Shown here piece by piece: positions 1 to 11,660 of a stretch of DNA of 64,000 bases. Origin of the DNA: Tubiluchus corallicola (taxonomy: Eukaryota > Priapulida > Priapulimorpha > Priapulimorphida > Tubiluchidae); NCBI GenBank assembly GCA_030141605.1, contig JAQGDQ010000304.1:124001-188000 (forward strand), given 5' to 3'. The notes under the pieces are model-generated. The model saw only the letters and a program-made list of their open reading frames with translations, did no database searches and was not told the origin of the DNA. Positions within the stretch are counted from its first letter, which is position 1; each line of letters starts with the position of its first letter. A program made the translations under genes and the position numbers.

Positions 1-949
1 TTCATATATGTATTCACCTTCATGGGAAAGATGCGATCAAACTATAATATATTCATAATTCATCTAATATATGAATTATAATTTACCTAGTTGTGGCAAA
101 GTGAGCAGCTGAATGATTACTGTGTGCATAGTGATCAAAGTTACACAATATTGAGCAATAACCGGTGAATGGATGGGTAACCACCTCATTCAATAGTTGT
201 TCCAAGTGGTTTTAACTGCCACATTTACCTCATTGAGGGATTACAGCGCGTTCAAACTTAGTGAGTTTTCTTGCTAAGTAACCTGCAAGCATGTTCAGAC
301 CATTGACTAAAACTTACAGCGAGCTACTCTGCAAGAAGAAGAGTGAGCTGACGCTCAATTTTCTATTCATTGCAAGAATCTCGCCAAGGCGTTCACAATA
401 TCTAAACAGTAACTCCGCAAAGCAGTTCACACAAGTTTACTGTCAGAGAGAACACTCGCTAGTTTGAATGCATCATTTTACATATGGCATGTAGCCGGAC
501 ATAGCTGAGATAGCAGAAACACCTCCTCTGATCCAGTGTCTCATCATAAGAAAATTGCTATATATCACTGATAATGAGATATTGTAAACTGTAAAATGAG
601 TGCATGCTGGAAATGTTTGCATATTTTGCGAGAAGAACCAGAAGCATGAATTACACTAATTTTAACTTGTTACTGGTTCTGGAGAGCAGCAGTTTGGCTT
701 GCCGGCACAAATGTTAGTGACTACTGATTAGCACAAACTTTTTTCCGGTTTAGGGTAGTTTCTTGGTCTATATGTTGGAGTGCTGGATTCCAGTTTGCAG
801 CTATAGCAGGCAAAAGTCAATAGTTTCTAACACTAAAGATCACCATATGTATGTACATGACAAAGTTGCTTGTTTAAAAATATTGGTGTTTTGATAATTT
901 ATAAACATTGCTATATTAACCTCTTAAAATATAATGCATAATGACTTAC
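1..949. other. Myosin intron 2 sequence, no feature recognised
   Basis: This is AT-rich non-coding sequence downstream, in gene orientation, of myosin exon 2. I looked on the minus strand for the short exon encoding the DREDQS-like stretch that normally follows AYRSMLQ and did not find it. I see no other gene or clear repeat. Confidence 0.5.
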
Positions 950-3814
950 CTTGTAACATGCTGCGATAAGCATTGTCTGTGATGGCATATACATGTGGAG
1001 GCACTTCATGACGCTTCTTGCCTTTGTACAATTCGATGACTTTTTCTGTATAAATCGGCAGCTTTTTGTAAGGATTCACTACTACACAAAACAATCCGGA
1101 GTACGTCTGTAAAATCATAATTAAAATAGAAGCTAAAGAGTGGTGATTAATCATTAAATATAACATACAGCTATCAAACTGTAAAATCCATATTGGTTGA
1201 CAACACTTGGAAAACATTAACAGTCCCAAAATCATGTTCTGCAAAAGAATTTATATTTGATTCCCAGACTCAAATAATACCAAAAAAGTAATCTAAAAGG
1301 TGTTTGCTAACTGTTAAACACTTTAAAAATAAGGCCCCGAATAATGACTATTTCTGTCATTCCTTAGCTAAAGATGAGCAAGAAGGCCGTATATGGCTAA
1401 CATTCAAAATCTTGCCTCTTATACTGTCGATTGGTAACAAATAACACAGCTAACGAAAGATACGGTAACTTGACAAAAAATAATCACTTTTCAGACAGAG
1501 AAGAAACAAAACCTTTCTTAGTTTTACATCTCAAATTTACCACGAACCCTCAGCGGCTCACCCACTATCATGGCCAAAGACGCAAGAGACTAAAAGCCTA
1601 CTTATTATTAATTAGTATCCCCACCCCATTTGAGTGTATATTTGCACATCCATTTGGAGACTTAGTGCATTGTAAAAAAATAGATAGAATAGGATTGACA
1701 AGACCGCCATATGTGATAAGAATTAGGACAGCTCTGGAAAGTTTTAAAAATGAGAAAACAAATCTCTTTAGGGCTTACAATTTTCAAGTTTTTGGAAAAC
1801 TAATCAGAAATTTATACATATAAATTTTTGTGGAGTTTTCATCATTAGTTGGTTGCCAATTCACAAGATTACAACATTCACAGCGTAATTGAGTAACCAC
1901 TGTGGTCTTCAATAAATTACTTGAAGGGTTGATTATTGTAACATTAAATGTCTTGTGATTTTCCATTTTGGGCAAAGTTAAGTTATGAGGTGGCAACAAG
2001 GTTATGTGTTCAACAGCTGCTGTAAACGAACTTTTAAACCCCTAAAAACTACTTAAAAAACCGTTCACAATGGCAGACACAATGAAGTAGGATACAAAAC
2101 AACAGGAACCTTTGACCTAATAATACAAACGAAACAGTTTGAATACAAATCATGGTGCAAATTTAGCAATTTTCTCATGAAAATGAGGACAGGCAGCTAA
2201 AACCCTATTTTTTCAATATGTAGAGAGAGAATCTTATACATCATTAATTTTTTACAGCAATTTGACAACATTACATGGCATATTCTTACATATCTACATA
2301 GGTTTTTTTCTGCTGCCTGTCCTTATTTCCACTTCTTGATAATACATTTATGTTAAATATACAGTGGGAATCATTTATTAGACTCACAGTTAATAGACTC
2401 AGTTGCTTAATTCACTCGAAAATGTCTGGTATGGGATGACCCGATTCATATGTATGTAAAAACTCAAATAATTGACTCAATGTTCTTGCTTCAAGTACTT
2501 TTGTGCATGCAAAAAGAGCTTTTACTGCTTTTATGACATCTTTACATCAATTTTGTGCAAAATAATATATGTAGAAACAATCGTTTGTGTTTCGTTTGTA
2601 AGCAGGTACGTTTATCATGCACTGATAATAGAATACTAGAATACACTGATAATAGATACTAGAATAGCATTTTTGCTTCGAATTTGTCACTTGCTCGTCC
2701 TCTGCAATAAAGCTGTTGCCCAAAAATTCATGGCGGCTAAATGTATGCCCAGCGGGTTTCCTTTGAAGCTCTTCCTGCTTTCCACCAAATGCTTAATCAG
2801 TTAACTGAACTTAGCTGTTATGCCACTGATGCAGTGACAGTAAACTGCCAGTATTCTCTGCAACTTTTCAAGCATAACTATCACAGAGCAACCAAGAGAC
2901 AGAATTTTGAAAAATACAGCATAAGTGCAAAACCATGCATTTAAAGCTCTAGCAGGGCATACCAAGTTGACAAATAAAGAAGACTCGTACTTCTATACTA
3001 GTAAAATTACACCCGCCGGCTAAGCGATTCAATAGATTAATTGGATCAAAACTCGTCCATCCCAAGGCGAGTCTATTAAGCAGCACCTACCTGCATTTGT
3101 ATTTCATCTGTTTTCTTTTATACATATATAGAATTTATATATTCGTTGCATACTTGTCCAATGCTGAAGCTGTTTATAGTGAACAAGTTTAAATGAAATG
3201 AAACAGCTTTGTAGATACAGTACAGTATGAAAATTTATAGCATTTAATTTTCCTACCAGTCGGCATGTTTTCTGACCTACATTCTATCCAAAGTTGTACT
3301 AGCTTCGGGTTGCACAATTTGCATTATCTTAGAAAACTATGGTAACTCATTGGGATAAGTCAAGGTCAAGTTAACAGGGAACAGTTAGGTTACACTAAAT
3401 TGACCAATATTGCTAATCTTCCTTCATTATACTCACAAACCATTCAGTCTATGAACTTACATATATCAGACCAGAATAATATCGGTCTTTAAGATTATGC
3501 AGTACAGATGCTTCATTTAGGCATGTCAATTCAGCCATATCCTCTACTTTAGAAAACTTGGGAGGATTCATTTTCTGAATGTCATCTTTATTAACAAGAT
3601 ATCGTTTTGATGTTTCAATTATTTCTACTTCCAATTCTTCGCCTCGCTCTGCCTTGATACTGGCGGCCACGAATCCATGAGAGTCGTGAGGTACCCAGAC
3701 AAGGCGTTTTGCAGTCCATTCTGCTTGTGCAGCAGGATCATTTATGACTTGCTTATCTACGACCAAGTACTGAAGTTCAGCCATGTTGCTCGTACTTTCC
3801 CTGCGATCCGCCAT
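950..3814 (-). CDS. MYH10: Non-muscle/smooth-type myosin II heavy chain, N-terminal exons (partial)
   Basis: The first two coding exons of a conventional myosin II heavy chain, the actin-based motor of contractile rings and stress fibres. Exon 1 (3814 to 3461, 118 codons) starts with MADRREST and contains the N-terminal SH3-like region ([16 protein letters not shown]) and the strongly conserved [20 protein letters not shown] segment. Exon 2 (1106 to 950, 157 nt, phase 1 end) encodes [19 protein letters not shown] through AYRSMLQ. The exon 1 donor is tat|gtaagt and the exon 2 acceptor is ttttacag|acg, in phase 0. The next expected exon, leading into the P-loop, was not found in 1-949, so the gene continues beyond the left edge. 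A second in-frame ATG lies at 3784. The sequence fits the non-muscle/smooth clade (pro-orthologue of vertebrate MYH9/10/11/14, Drosophila zipper) better than striated muscle myosin. The symbol is approximate. Intron 1 (1107-3460) hosts a pogo/Tigger-like element. Confidence 0.9.
2362..3093. mobile_element. Pogo/Tigger-like DNA transposon, copy 1 (decayed, non-autonomous)
   Basis: A 732-bp element in myosin intron 1. The left end begins CAGTGGGAATCATTTATTAG, followed by GACTCACAGTTAATAGACTC. The right end is the reverse complement of a related sequence (GAGTCTATTAAGCAGCACCT just inside the end). It is flanked by TA on the left (2360-2361) and by CA, a likely mutated TA, on the right. The interior shares recognisable blocks with the copy at 55247-56238, for example the stretch with TTTTACTGCTTTTATG and the stretch with TTTGTAAGCAGGTACRTTTA. 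A short open frame at 2741-2944 has no recognised homology. TA duplication and CAGT-type ends are typical of Tc1/mariner, pogo branch. That family assignment is inference. Confidence 0.75.
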
Positions 3815-5050
3815 CTTAAATTCCACAGGTTTGTACAACTTTTCACATAAAAAATTGACTGATTCAAAATACGTCCCACAATTACAGAAAGTTGTAACCG
3901 TGATAACAAATCGCTGGTAATTGATACTTTGCCGAAAATTGGCAACGAATCATTGATCTGTCTCAATTTTATCAAAGATAAGATCACACGACCGGACCAA
4001 CGAACTAGCGGAAATACACACGTGACCTACATGAAATTCGAAGGGACAAGGGATTTCGGAACTAAGACACCGCTCTCATGAATGTATCTATGACTGCTTT
4101 TTCAATGCGAATTTTCCTCGGGCACTCCAAGAGCTAGAGGTTAGAGGCATCTCATAATTCTAATAGGTAAAGTATAAGTACTGTCTTGATTATTAGGGAC
4201 AGTGCCTGGCTGGCTCTGATTGATCCCTTGCATAGTGTTTTTTCAAGAGAAAGTCCATTTACTTAGCAACAAACGTTATTTTGCAATTACTATTAACGGT
4301 TTAAAAACTTTAAATGACCATCTTACCGCCTGTAATTAATATTGCAAAATAATGTCACTTAGTACCCAAGATTTTAGTAGTGATGTTCTAAATACAACAA
4401 AATATTAAATTCTTACGTCCATTTTTGGTTTATTACACCACTAAATGACTGCTTTAGCTCTGGCTGATCTAGCAGATTTAATTAGCAACATGTGACTAAC
4501 TGATGTCCAGCACTATAACTGTAGGTCTAAGTTGCACAGTAAGTGCAAAGCATCAATTTGAATATATCTTCATAAGCTTGATTCATGTGTGTAAATATGA
4601 TAATTTAATAATAGTGTATACTTAGCAAGCACATTAATGAATACGAATTTTCATAAGCAGAATCTTTTGGGTGTTTGCAGGAACCAGGCATTGCATTGTA
4701 TATCTAACAGTCCTAGCAGATGTAAGCTACTGCCTTACACAAGACCCATTATTTTAGTTTTGCTAAGATGTCTGTGATACATTTATCTAACAAATTTAAT
4801 TTAATTTTATATCCCATGAATTACACTAAAATCGTCACAGAATAAAGGAAGTGTTTGATAAAAATATTCACTGAACAAACTAGTTATGTCCACAAATCAC
4901 TATCGTCACAAGTGTGTGCATTACAATTCTTTTTGCATATAAATGTATAGAAACTAAAACCACATTTCGGCATTAAAAATATTTTTTAATAAATTATCTA
5001 CAACAATATTTACAATAAATGGAGTGAATGGTAGCAATTAACAGGCATAA
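3815..5050. other. Myosin 5' flank and ZNHIT1 3' flank
   Basis: Intergenic stretch upstream of the myosin start and downstream of the ZNHIT1 stop; both genes are on the minus strand. The first 300 bp next to the myosin ATG is less AT-rich than the rest and is the likely promoter/5' UTR. I see no convincing TATA box, and no coding sequence in the remainder. Confidence 0.4.
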
Positions 5051-8000
5051 TCAGGCAGTCCATTTTAAGCACCTGAAAAAAATTATTGTAGTTATCAAAA
5101 ATTAAGAACATAATGTTTATTATTAATCTTATTTTGGGGACTGAAATATAATAGAAAAGGTACAAATATAAAATCTTTGAAGATTTTAAAGACAAATGCC
5201 CATACTAAGTTGACCAATTTTCAAATTAATATTGAACAGAAAAAAGGTGTGCAAATAATAATCACTTTCAAGTAACAACAAGAAAAACTTAAATCGTGGG
5301 TGAAGAGCATTCGTAATTCCATGAGATAAAATTGGCAGTGTATTAGCTGTTTGAAATGGAACCGAAATTCAGTGTATGTGCATCGCTAAATATTTTGAAT
5401 TTGAAAGCAAAAGTGCATTGGATGAAACATGATGGAGTCAGTAATTAGAATAAGAGTAGTGCGTGTACAAATAACAACTGCTGTCCGTGTAATGTCTGCT
5501 ATGCATTTCTCACTCCTATCTCAGGATGGTGCATAATACGAACGACATGCAAGTTGTACAACGGACACACCTGATGAGCTTGTTTCTGTTTGCTTTGGTT
5601 TTTCATAATGCTTAAACAAATTTAGGAAATCTTTTCCCGCTAAAAATTGCTCAACAAATCAGAGTTAGGTTTAGGTACTTGCCATTATGCACCCAGAAAT
5701 GTAATATCAGCAATACAAATACTTTGAGTAGTAGTTCAGTAAAAACCCACTAATGCAAAAGTAATTCAGTATTATGATGAATTGATACAATACACGCTTT
5801 TAAAAAAATGGATCATGTATTTAAGTTGCTATTGCCTGTGTTTTTCCAAAGTATGTTTTTAACTACTGAAGCCTGCCAAGATCATGAATCTCTAATGTAC
5901 TTATATAATTATAAAGTTACCTGGTATCCTGATGCGTACCCAAACACCGGACAGAGCAGTATCTGGCTCCACATGGCACGCACACATAGTTAGATGGAAA
6001 TGTTTGAACAGTTAAGGCAAACAAATGAATTTAATTAGTTAACGAAAAGATACTTAGCAAAATAAAGCAATGAAGCTTTTTTTAAATGACATAAAGACCT
6101 GGAAAACAAACCAAAACGAGTAACTACAAGCAGGCATACAACAAGAAGGTAAAATTCTTGACGACACGGTTGGATACAGTAACGCGTGACAATTTTAAGG
6201 TAAAAATTCTGAAAACCTCTTCTAAAAAAGCATAAAAAATGTGCATACAAAAATTCACAATTCACATTACAACATAATATTAATATCATACCATTAGATC
6301 TTCAAAAGTGTTTTGTCACTTGCCCGACATACTATTTAAAGGTACTTTTAAAGATAAGTGTTAAATTAAAATAAGAAGATTCCAGACATATGAATGATGA
6401 TATGGGAAATAATACATAAGTCAAACATCAACTTAACAAGGCCTAAAATTAATCTGAAAAACTTGTTCTATTATTTCATTGCAGTAAATAACCAATCTTT
6501 GAACAGTATGCTCAATCTAGGCTAACTTAAAGGATATCCACACACAGCACAGAATTTGCGCTCAGGAAATGCAGAAGGTGGAGCCTGTGCTGACAGATAA
6601 TTTGGTTCATCTGAAGCCAGCATTGTCTGCAATAAAAATCTGTTTGCACACTTTATAAATACATATAACTTGTAGATTTGTACTAAACTACCAGACCACT
6701 TTAGTCTACTTTTGTTAGGCATCAAACATAATGTGTATGTTGAAATTGCATTTTAACCCACTGACTGTGTGCAAACAAAAATCAAACTTGCTTGTATTTG
6801 GTACAGTATTTGCACTTGCAATATGTAGTATAAATGCAAGACTGCATTTATTTTCACAAAAGCAGTTTACATTTAAAAACCCAATGGTACTGTTTGTATG
6901 TTCTTTCTATAGACATCAATGTTGACAAAACTTTTTGAGTCACTGACAGAGAAACTATGCAAATGAAGCCTCTGCATGATGCAACATCCACATGCATCAG
7001 GTATACCAACATTAAGCTAATTAAATTTAAACACTCATGAGTTTACTATTAAATTTTGTTTCAGAAAAGCAAATTTGCACAAGGAATAACATTTCAAGCA
7101 ATACTTTACATAAATGCTGTTGAAAATAAATAGACACTTCATTAAGGAAGTACAAAAAGAGCTAAAAATTCATAATAACAGAAACTGAATTCCCCATTTT
7201 TTATGACTGGTGGCTTTAATCCAGGATTTACGAGAATGTAATCCTATCACTATAAAAATATTAAAAGAAATGAGTGCATCTCTAAATTATACTTGATTGC
7301 CAAAGTAATTTTACATATTTTCTAGAGATTACAAACAGGTGGGTATAACTGACCAAGTAAACCAATTTTTTTTCACTCTGGTCTTGAGACTGTCAATCTG
7401 TAAAGCATAAATCAGTTGCTGCTTGTTTAAAAGCAGAAACAATTTTATGAAACACATTTGCAGTGACAGTGGCTGTCGACTTTTCAAATCAATCTTGTTA
7501 ATGCAGCAAACTTCAATACTTTAAAGGCTGTACTGAATTAATCTCAATAAAAAGGAAAGAGCAAATCTTTTACTAGAAGCCTGGAAGGCAAAGTACAATG
7601 TTACGTAGACTGACTTCTATGGATGCAAGGTCCTCAGAAAGAACCAGACAGTCAAAATTAAATTAGATCAAAAGGAAGTGCAACATGATATTAAAAAAAA
7701 GAAATATTGCACAATGCGGAATTCTATTCAAGCTTCTTGTCACAAACGCTACAAACCACATCAATAGCCGCAGTACTATAACAATAGAATACTTACAGCT
7801 TCTTCAAGTAAAGCAGCAAAGTTCTTTCTATATCTTTGTTTAAGCTGCTCCGATCGACTTTTTCTTTTTTTGGTATTAGCTGAAATTGTAATGTTGACCA
7901 TAAGCCTTACAGAAATTACTCACATGCTTGAAAACAACTATATTATATCTTAATTTTCCCTTAACTATAAACACACACATCATTGCACTTTTTGGCAAGT

Positions 8001-8607
8001 CTTACACATTTTGTCGCTAGACGATTATGAGCACTCTCAGTTATCAACCATGCTGTCTTTAATGTTGCCCTTACCGTAGAACAAAATGAAGCACTATGCA
8101 CATTTTAACCACTGATTTGAAATTACCTGGAAGACTTTAATAAGGAATATGGATTCGATTCGAATGAAGCCAAAAATTCATTTTCTGGCAACCATGAGCA
8201 CCCTACTAGGACCCACACGTGCTCAAGGTCACTTTTCATAATACAAAAAGAAATGTTGTTTACAGCGTTTTATTCATTGTGAAGTTTTTAAATGCGGAGT
8301 TAAAAGTATTCGAATTGATCCATTTACTTGATCCGCTCTACAGGGAAGTAAAAAAGACCAAAAATTGAAAAGGATAGAATGGGCTAAAAATTCATTTCTA
8401 AATATTTCATCTCTGCATCCAGTCACTCCAAAGCACATTTTATTGAAACTTAAAAATTACAAAGTCTGACTTTTAGTTTACACAAACAAACTATAAGCGT
8501 TGAGTATCAATTACATTTTGTATTGTTTTGTGTCGGTAAAATACCTAATGTAACAGTAGTAAACCTAGCAAACGGTAAGTACTTTATCTGGAAATGTCTA
8601 CAAAAGT

Positions 8608-8695
<88 letters not shown>

Positions 8696-11660
8696 TGTGT
8701 GTGTGCGTGTGTGTGTGTTCTGGATATCCTATAAGTATTAAGTTTATTAAAAATACTTGTAACCCAAAGGTTAAATTACATTATATTAAAACAACTTTAC
8801 ATAACATTAATTAAAATAGACTGAAGTGTAAATTACATTACACTTAAAAAACAATAATTTACGTTAAGATTAATCTTATTCAAATCCATTATTATAATAT
8901 CTTGTATCAGTGTATACAGTAGTAATGAACTTACTGATAATTAAAAAGTACATGTGGTACAAAACTACTTTTAAAACGTTTAGGACAGCAAAGAGGTAAA
9001 GGGTACATGAGTTGTTTACGAAGATTGTGCTTACGGGGGTTGAGTTGAGGTAATAAATAATAGAGTCTACTGTCTTGATTTTGGATTGACTTGAAAAATT
9101 TTCAGCAAAGGCCATTTCTATGTGGAGATAACTATTCAATTTTTGATAGCTGCAAAGCATTTACGTAAGGTGTACAGAGGAAAATTAATTTTAAAATATG
9201 TTTTTGAATTGACTCTAGTAACTTTGTCTGTTCTAATGTTAAAGAAGTATGCCATGCAGGACAAGCATCTTTCAATGCTGGTCTTATTAAAGTACAATAA
9301 ACAGTAACCACATCTTTCTGATATGATTAAAAGGTGCGGAGGTTTATAAGTCAACTAAAGCTGTTGAATGTATTCAAAATATAGCTTCTAGGGAGTCTAA
9401 GGTGAGAACTCAGACCAGCTCTGAGAGGTCGGATCTACAGCTCAAATGTAAGCAGGACGTTCTGGATTCCTTACAGAAAAGGGCCGGCGTTTATAAGTCA
9501 ACTCCAGCTGTTGAATGTAGTCAAACGCTGTGTGTTGAACAACGAATGTGTTGAATGGATAAGTGTCTCTGATTGTCTGCTACTAGGGTGAGAACTCAGG
9601 CCAACTCTGCTAGGTTGGACCTACAGCTCAAATGTAAGCAGGAGGTTCTATGTTCAAATCCAGGTTGGTCCACAATTTTTCAGTGCCACTTTCTTTAATT
9701 AATTATCCATTAAGTAGACAAACTTATGTTAAGCGTGATGTCTTTCTTAATGTCTATAAAAGACACTTACAGTCTGGCAGACTTTCCTCAAATTTTGGTG
9801 CTTTCTTATGCATACTTAAATTAGCATGAGGATCATCTTGAAAGTTATCTCTCTCTAAAGCTTCAAGCTGTTTTCTGGTGCGACGATGTCGGGATGCTTC
9901 GTCGAGAATTCTACGCTGCAAGCCATCTTTGATGCGACCTGAAATTATACGTGTACTTTTCTTTACATTAGATTGTATTTCATTTTGTAACGGCACTAAT
10001 ACTATAACATGTCAGTATGGACGAATACCTTTTTCAACAGTTTGTGCCAGTTTGGCATTATTCATTATATAGGTTACAAGTGAGTGAGTCAAATTCTGGA
10101 CTAACTAGCTGCTATAAATGTTACTTCAAGTTTGCTTTCGAGCTCACATGTGTAATTATGACTTTTTAGTGACCCTTAATTGCCATAATGGCATAAGTTT
10201 ACCAGAAATATCATGATGTTTGCTATGCAGGTGATAATGTTTAGCGATTGGAGTCATACAGAAACAAAACAAACTTTACGTTTTTAAGTAATGGTAGGAT
10301 TATTATATAGGCCTTACTTTCAATGTGCGGTCACCTACTGGCAAAATAGTTTGTTAATCTCTCTCTCTCTTCAGCAATGTCATTCATAAAGTAGTATAAT
10401 AAACTATTGTTGTTTGACTTTTGGTAATTTTATAATCTAACATGTACAATAAGTTGTTAAAAATTTTCAATTATAATAGAAAACTTTACATAATTATAGC
10501 CAATAGCCCACATTGTTACTAAAAGCCAAATGACTATTGCTATAGCACTGCATATATTGACACAATTCAGTCAAATTTGAGTGGAAAAAATAACCAAAAA
10601 TAAGTGAAATCCGTGAGAATGAATTTCGACATCAAGGCTACGAGCATTTATTTTATGCCACGCAACATTTATTTTAACCAGTCAATAGATCATTTTTATG
10701 CAAACCATCAATTAAGCCAGCAAAATGACAACCCTGTCGGTTTTGCTAAACTCATTACATTGTATTTATTTTTGTAAATTCTTTATACAAACAACACAAT
10801 AACTATAATTCAAAGTTTTATGCAGCGTTTTAATCTATGTATAGAGCTTCACTGAAAAATATTTTTTGTACAAACTAAGATGCATTTCACTGAATTTCCA
10901 AAACTAGCTAAAACTCGAAAAACTTGTTAATTTCCAAGAATTACCCTAGTGGTTACCTGTGGGAGATTATATTGTTGCCTACTAGACCCCATAGTTCGGA
11001 GTTGGTATCTCTCTGGAATCAACCTCATTTAGCTGTTTTGTATATCTACTTAAGAAAAGTTTTCAACTCAGTCATATTATGTCGTCACATTTGTATAACA
11101 GGTTACACCAAAACTGTAGGTAACCGAGCGGTTGGTAACCAAGGCAAATATTATAAACAGGATTTGGATTATGGATTTTTTTTTAAACTCTAGGCATGAA
11201 AAATTAAACTGTGACAAAAAGAGACTTTGTGGTAAACAGTTACAAATAGCAAATGCAGCGCCTTGTTTTCACACTGTACTATATCAATGTGTTGATATAC
11301 CTAAATAATTATGTGATATTCAAAATCCTTTTTTACATACTGATTCATTCCATGTGAGCAAACATATGGGATTTTTACTATTATTTCAAACTTGTTTGTA
11401 AACATAATGAGTAGGCATATATAATTTTAGAAGACAAGGTAGTTTTTAGTTATGATTATTTTTTCTTTGACTACGAGTGCACTTGAAATGTATTTCAGCA
11501 ATAAACGAAATCGTATTGAATTGATCATCTACGATCTAAGCTACTATAAACTCACCTACGAACAGTTCAAACGTAAAGGAAATTTACCTATCCACTTAGA
11601 AAACTAAAAAGATCTTCAGAAAGCTACGAAGGCCGTACCTGACTCTCGTTTAATATCCAT
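5051..11660 (-). CDS. ZNHIT1: Zinc finger HIT domain-containing protein 1 (SRCAP/SWR1 complex subunit)
   Basis: ZNHIT1 (p18Hamlet, yeast Vps71/Swc6) is a subunit of the nuclear SRCAP/SWR1 remodeller that deposits H2A.Z. Six coding exons give 154 aa, the human length as recalled: 11660-11639, 9938-9771, 7879-7797, 6626-6538, 6001-5921 and 5072-5051. The N-terminal region carries RRILDEASRHRRTRKQLEAL and DNFQDDPHANL, matching the conserved family signature. The C-terminal HIT zinc finger is rebuilt across exons 4-6: FCAVCG, FPSNYVCVPCGARYC, CLGTHQDTRCLKW. All eight Cys/His-type ligand positions appear present. All joins are in phase. Exon 1 (22 nt, MDIKRES plus one base) is the least certain; it was chosen because its phase and donor fit. 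Intron 4 (6537-6002) is not GT-AG: it starts ATATCCTTT and ends AAC with a CCTTAAC branch site, i.e. a U12-type AT-AC intron. Intron 2 holds a SINE pair and a (TG)n tract. Confidence 0.92.
6002..6537 (-). other. ZNHIT1: U12-type AT-AC intron in ZNHIT1
   Basis: Read on the minus strand, exon 4 ends TGTGTGG at 6538. The intron starts ATATCCTTTAAG at 6537, matching the U12 5' splice consensus perfectly over nine positions. Near the 3' end the sequence reads TTGCCTTAACTGTTCAAAC, after which exon 5 starts ATTTCCATC at 6001. The branch-site core CCTTAAC puts the branch adenosine (6012) 10 nt from the 3' end, within the range required for minor-spliceosome introns. Removing exactly this intron gives CAVCGFPSNYVCVPCGARYC, which follows the conserved family sequence. 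No in-frame GT-AG alternative exists because there is no AG close to exon 5. Confidence 0.9.
8608..8718. repeat. (TG)n microsatellite
   Basis: About 110 bp of nearly uninterrupted TG dinucleotides with a few GGTG and GC interruptions, in ZNHIT1 intron 2. Open frames across it that read Val/Cys or Cys/Val repeats are artefacts. Confidence 0.98.
9332..9480 (+). repeat. tRNA-like SINE, copy A (tandem)
   Basis: This unit begins GGTGCGGAGGTTTATAAGTC and contains the blocks GTGAGAACTCAG, CTACAGCTCAAATGTAAGCA and GGACGTTCTGGATTCC. It is followed directly by a second, diverged copy that shares all these blocks. The B-box is degraded in this copy. It lies in ZNHIT1 intron 2. SINE assignment is inference, from the B-box-like sequence in copy B. 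Confidence 0.6.
9481..9680 (+). repeat. tRNA-like SINE, copy B (tandem)
   Basis: Starts GGGCCGGCGTTTATAAGTCA and repeats the block order of copy A. It carries an extra ~45 bp internally and a well-formed pol III B-box-like GTTCAAATCC at 9652-9661, followed by CAGGTTGGTCCAC, like the T-arm and acceptor of a tRNA. No intact tRNA cloverleaf was found, so I call it a tRNA-derived SINE and not a tRNA gene. Confidence 0.6.

Noticed and set aside
6522-6540. ZNHIT1 ending at CGYPLS-stop in exon 4
   Set aside because: This reads the U12 5' splice site. Excision of the AT-AC intron restores the complete zinc finger and the conserved C-terminus RCLKWTA.
8523-8814. Open frames encoding long Cys/Val repeats
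   Set aside because: They are translations of the (TG)n microsatellite; no conserved flanks or splice context.
9332-9680. Functional tRNA gene
   Set aside because: Only the B-box region is convincing; no full cloverleaf can be drawn.
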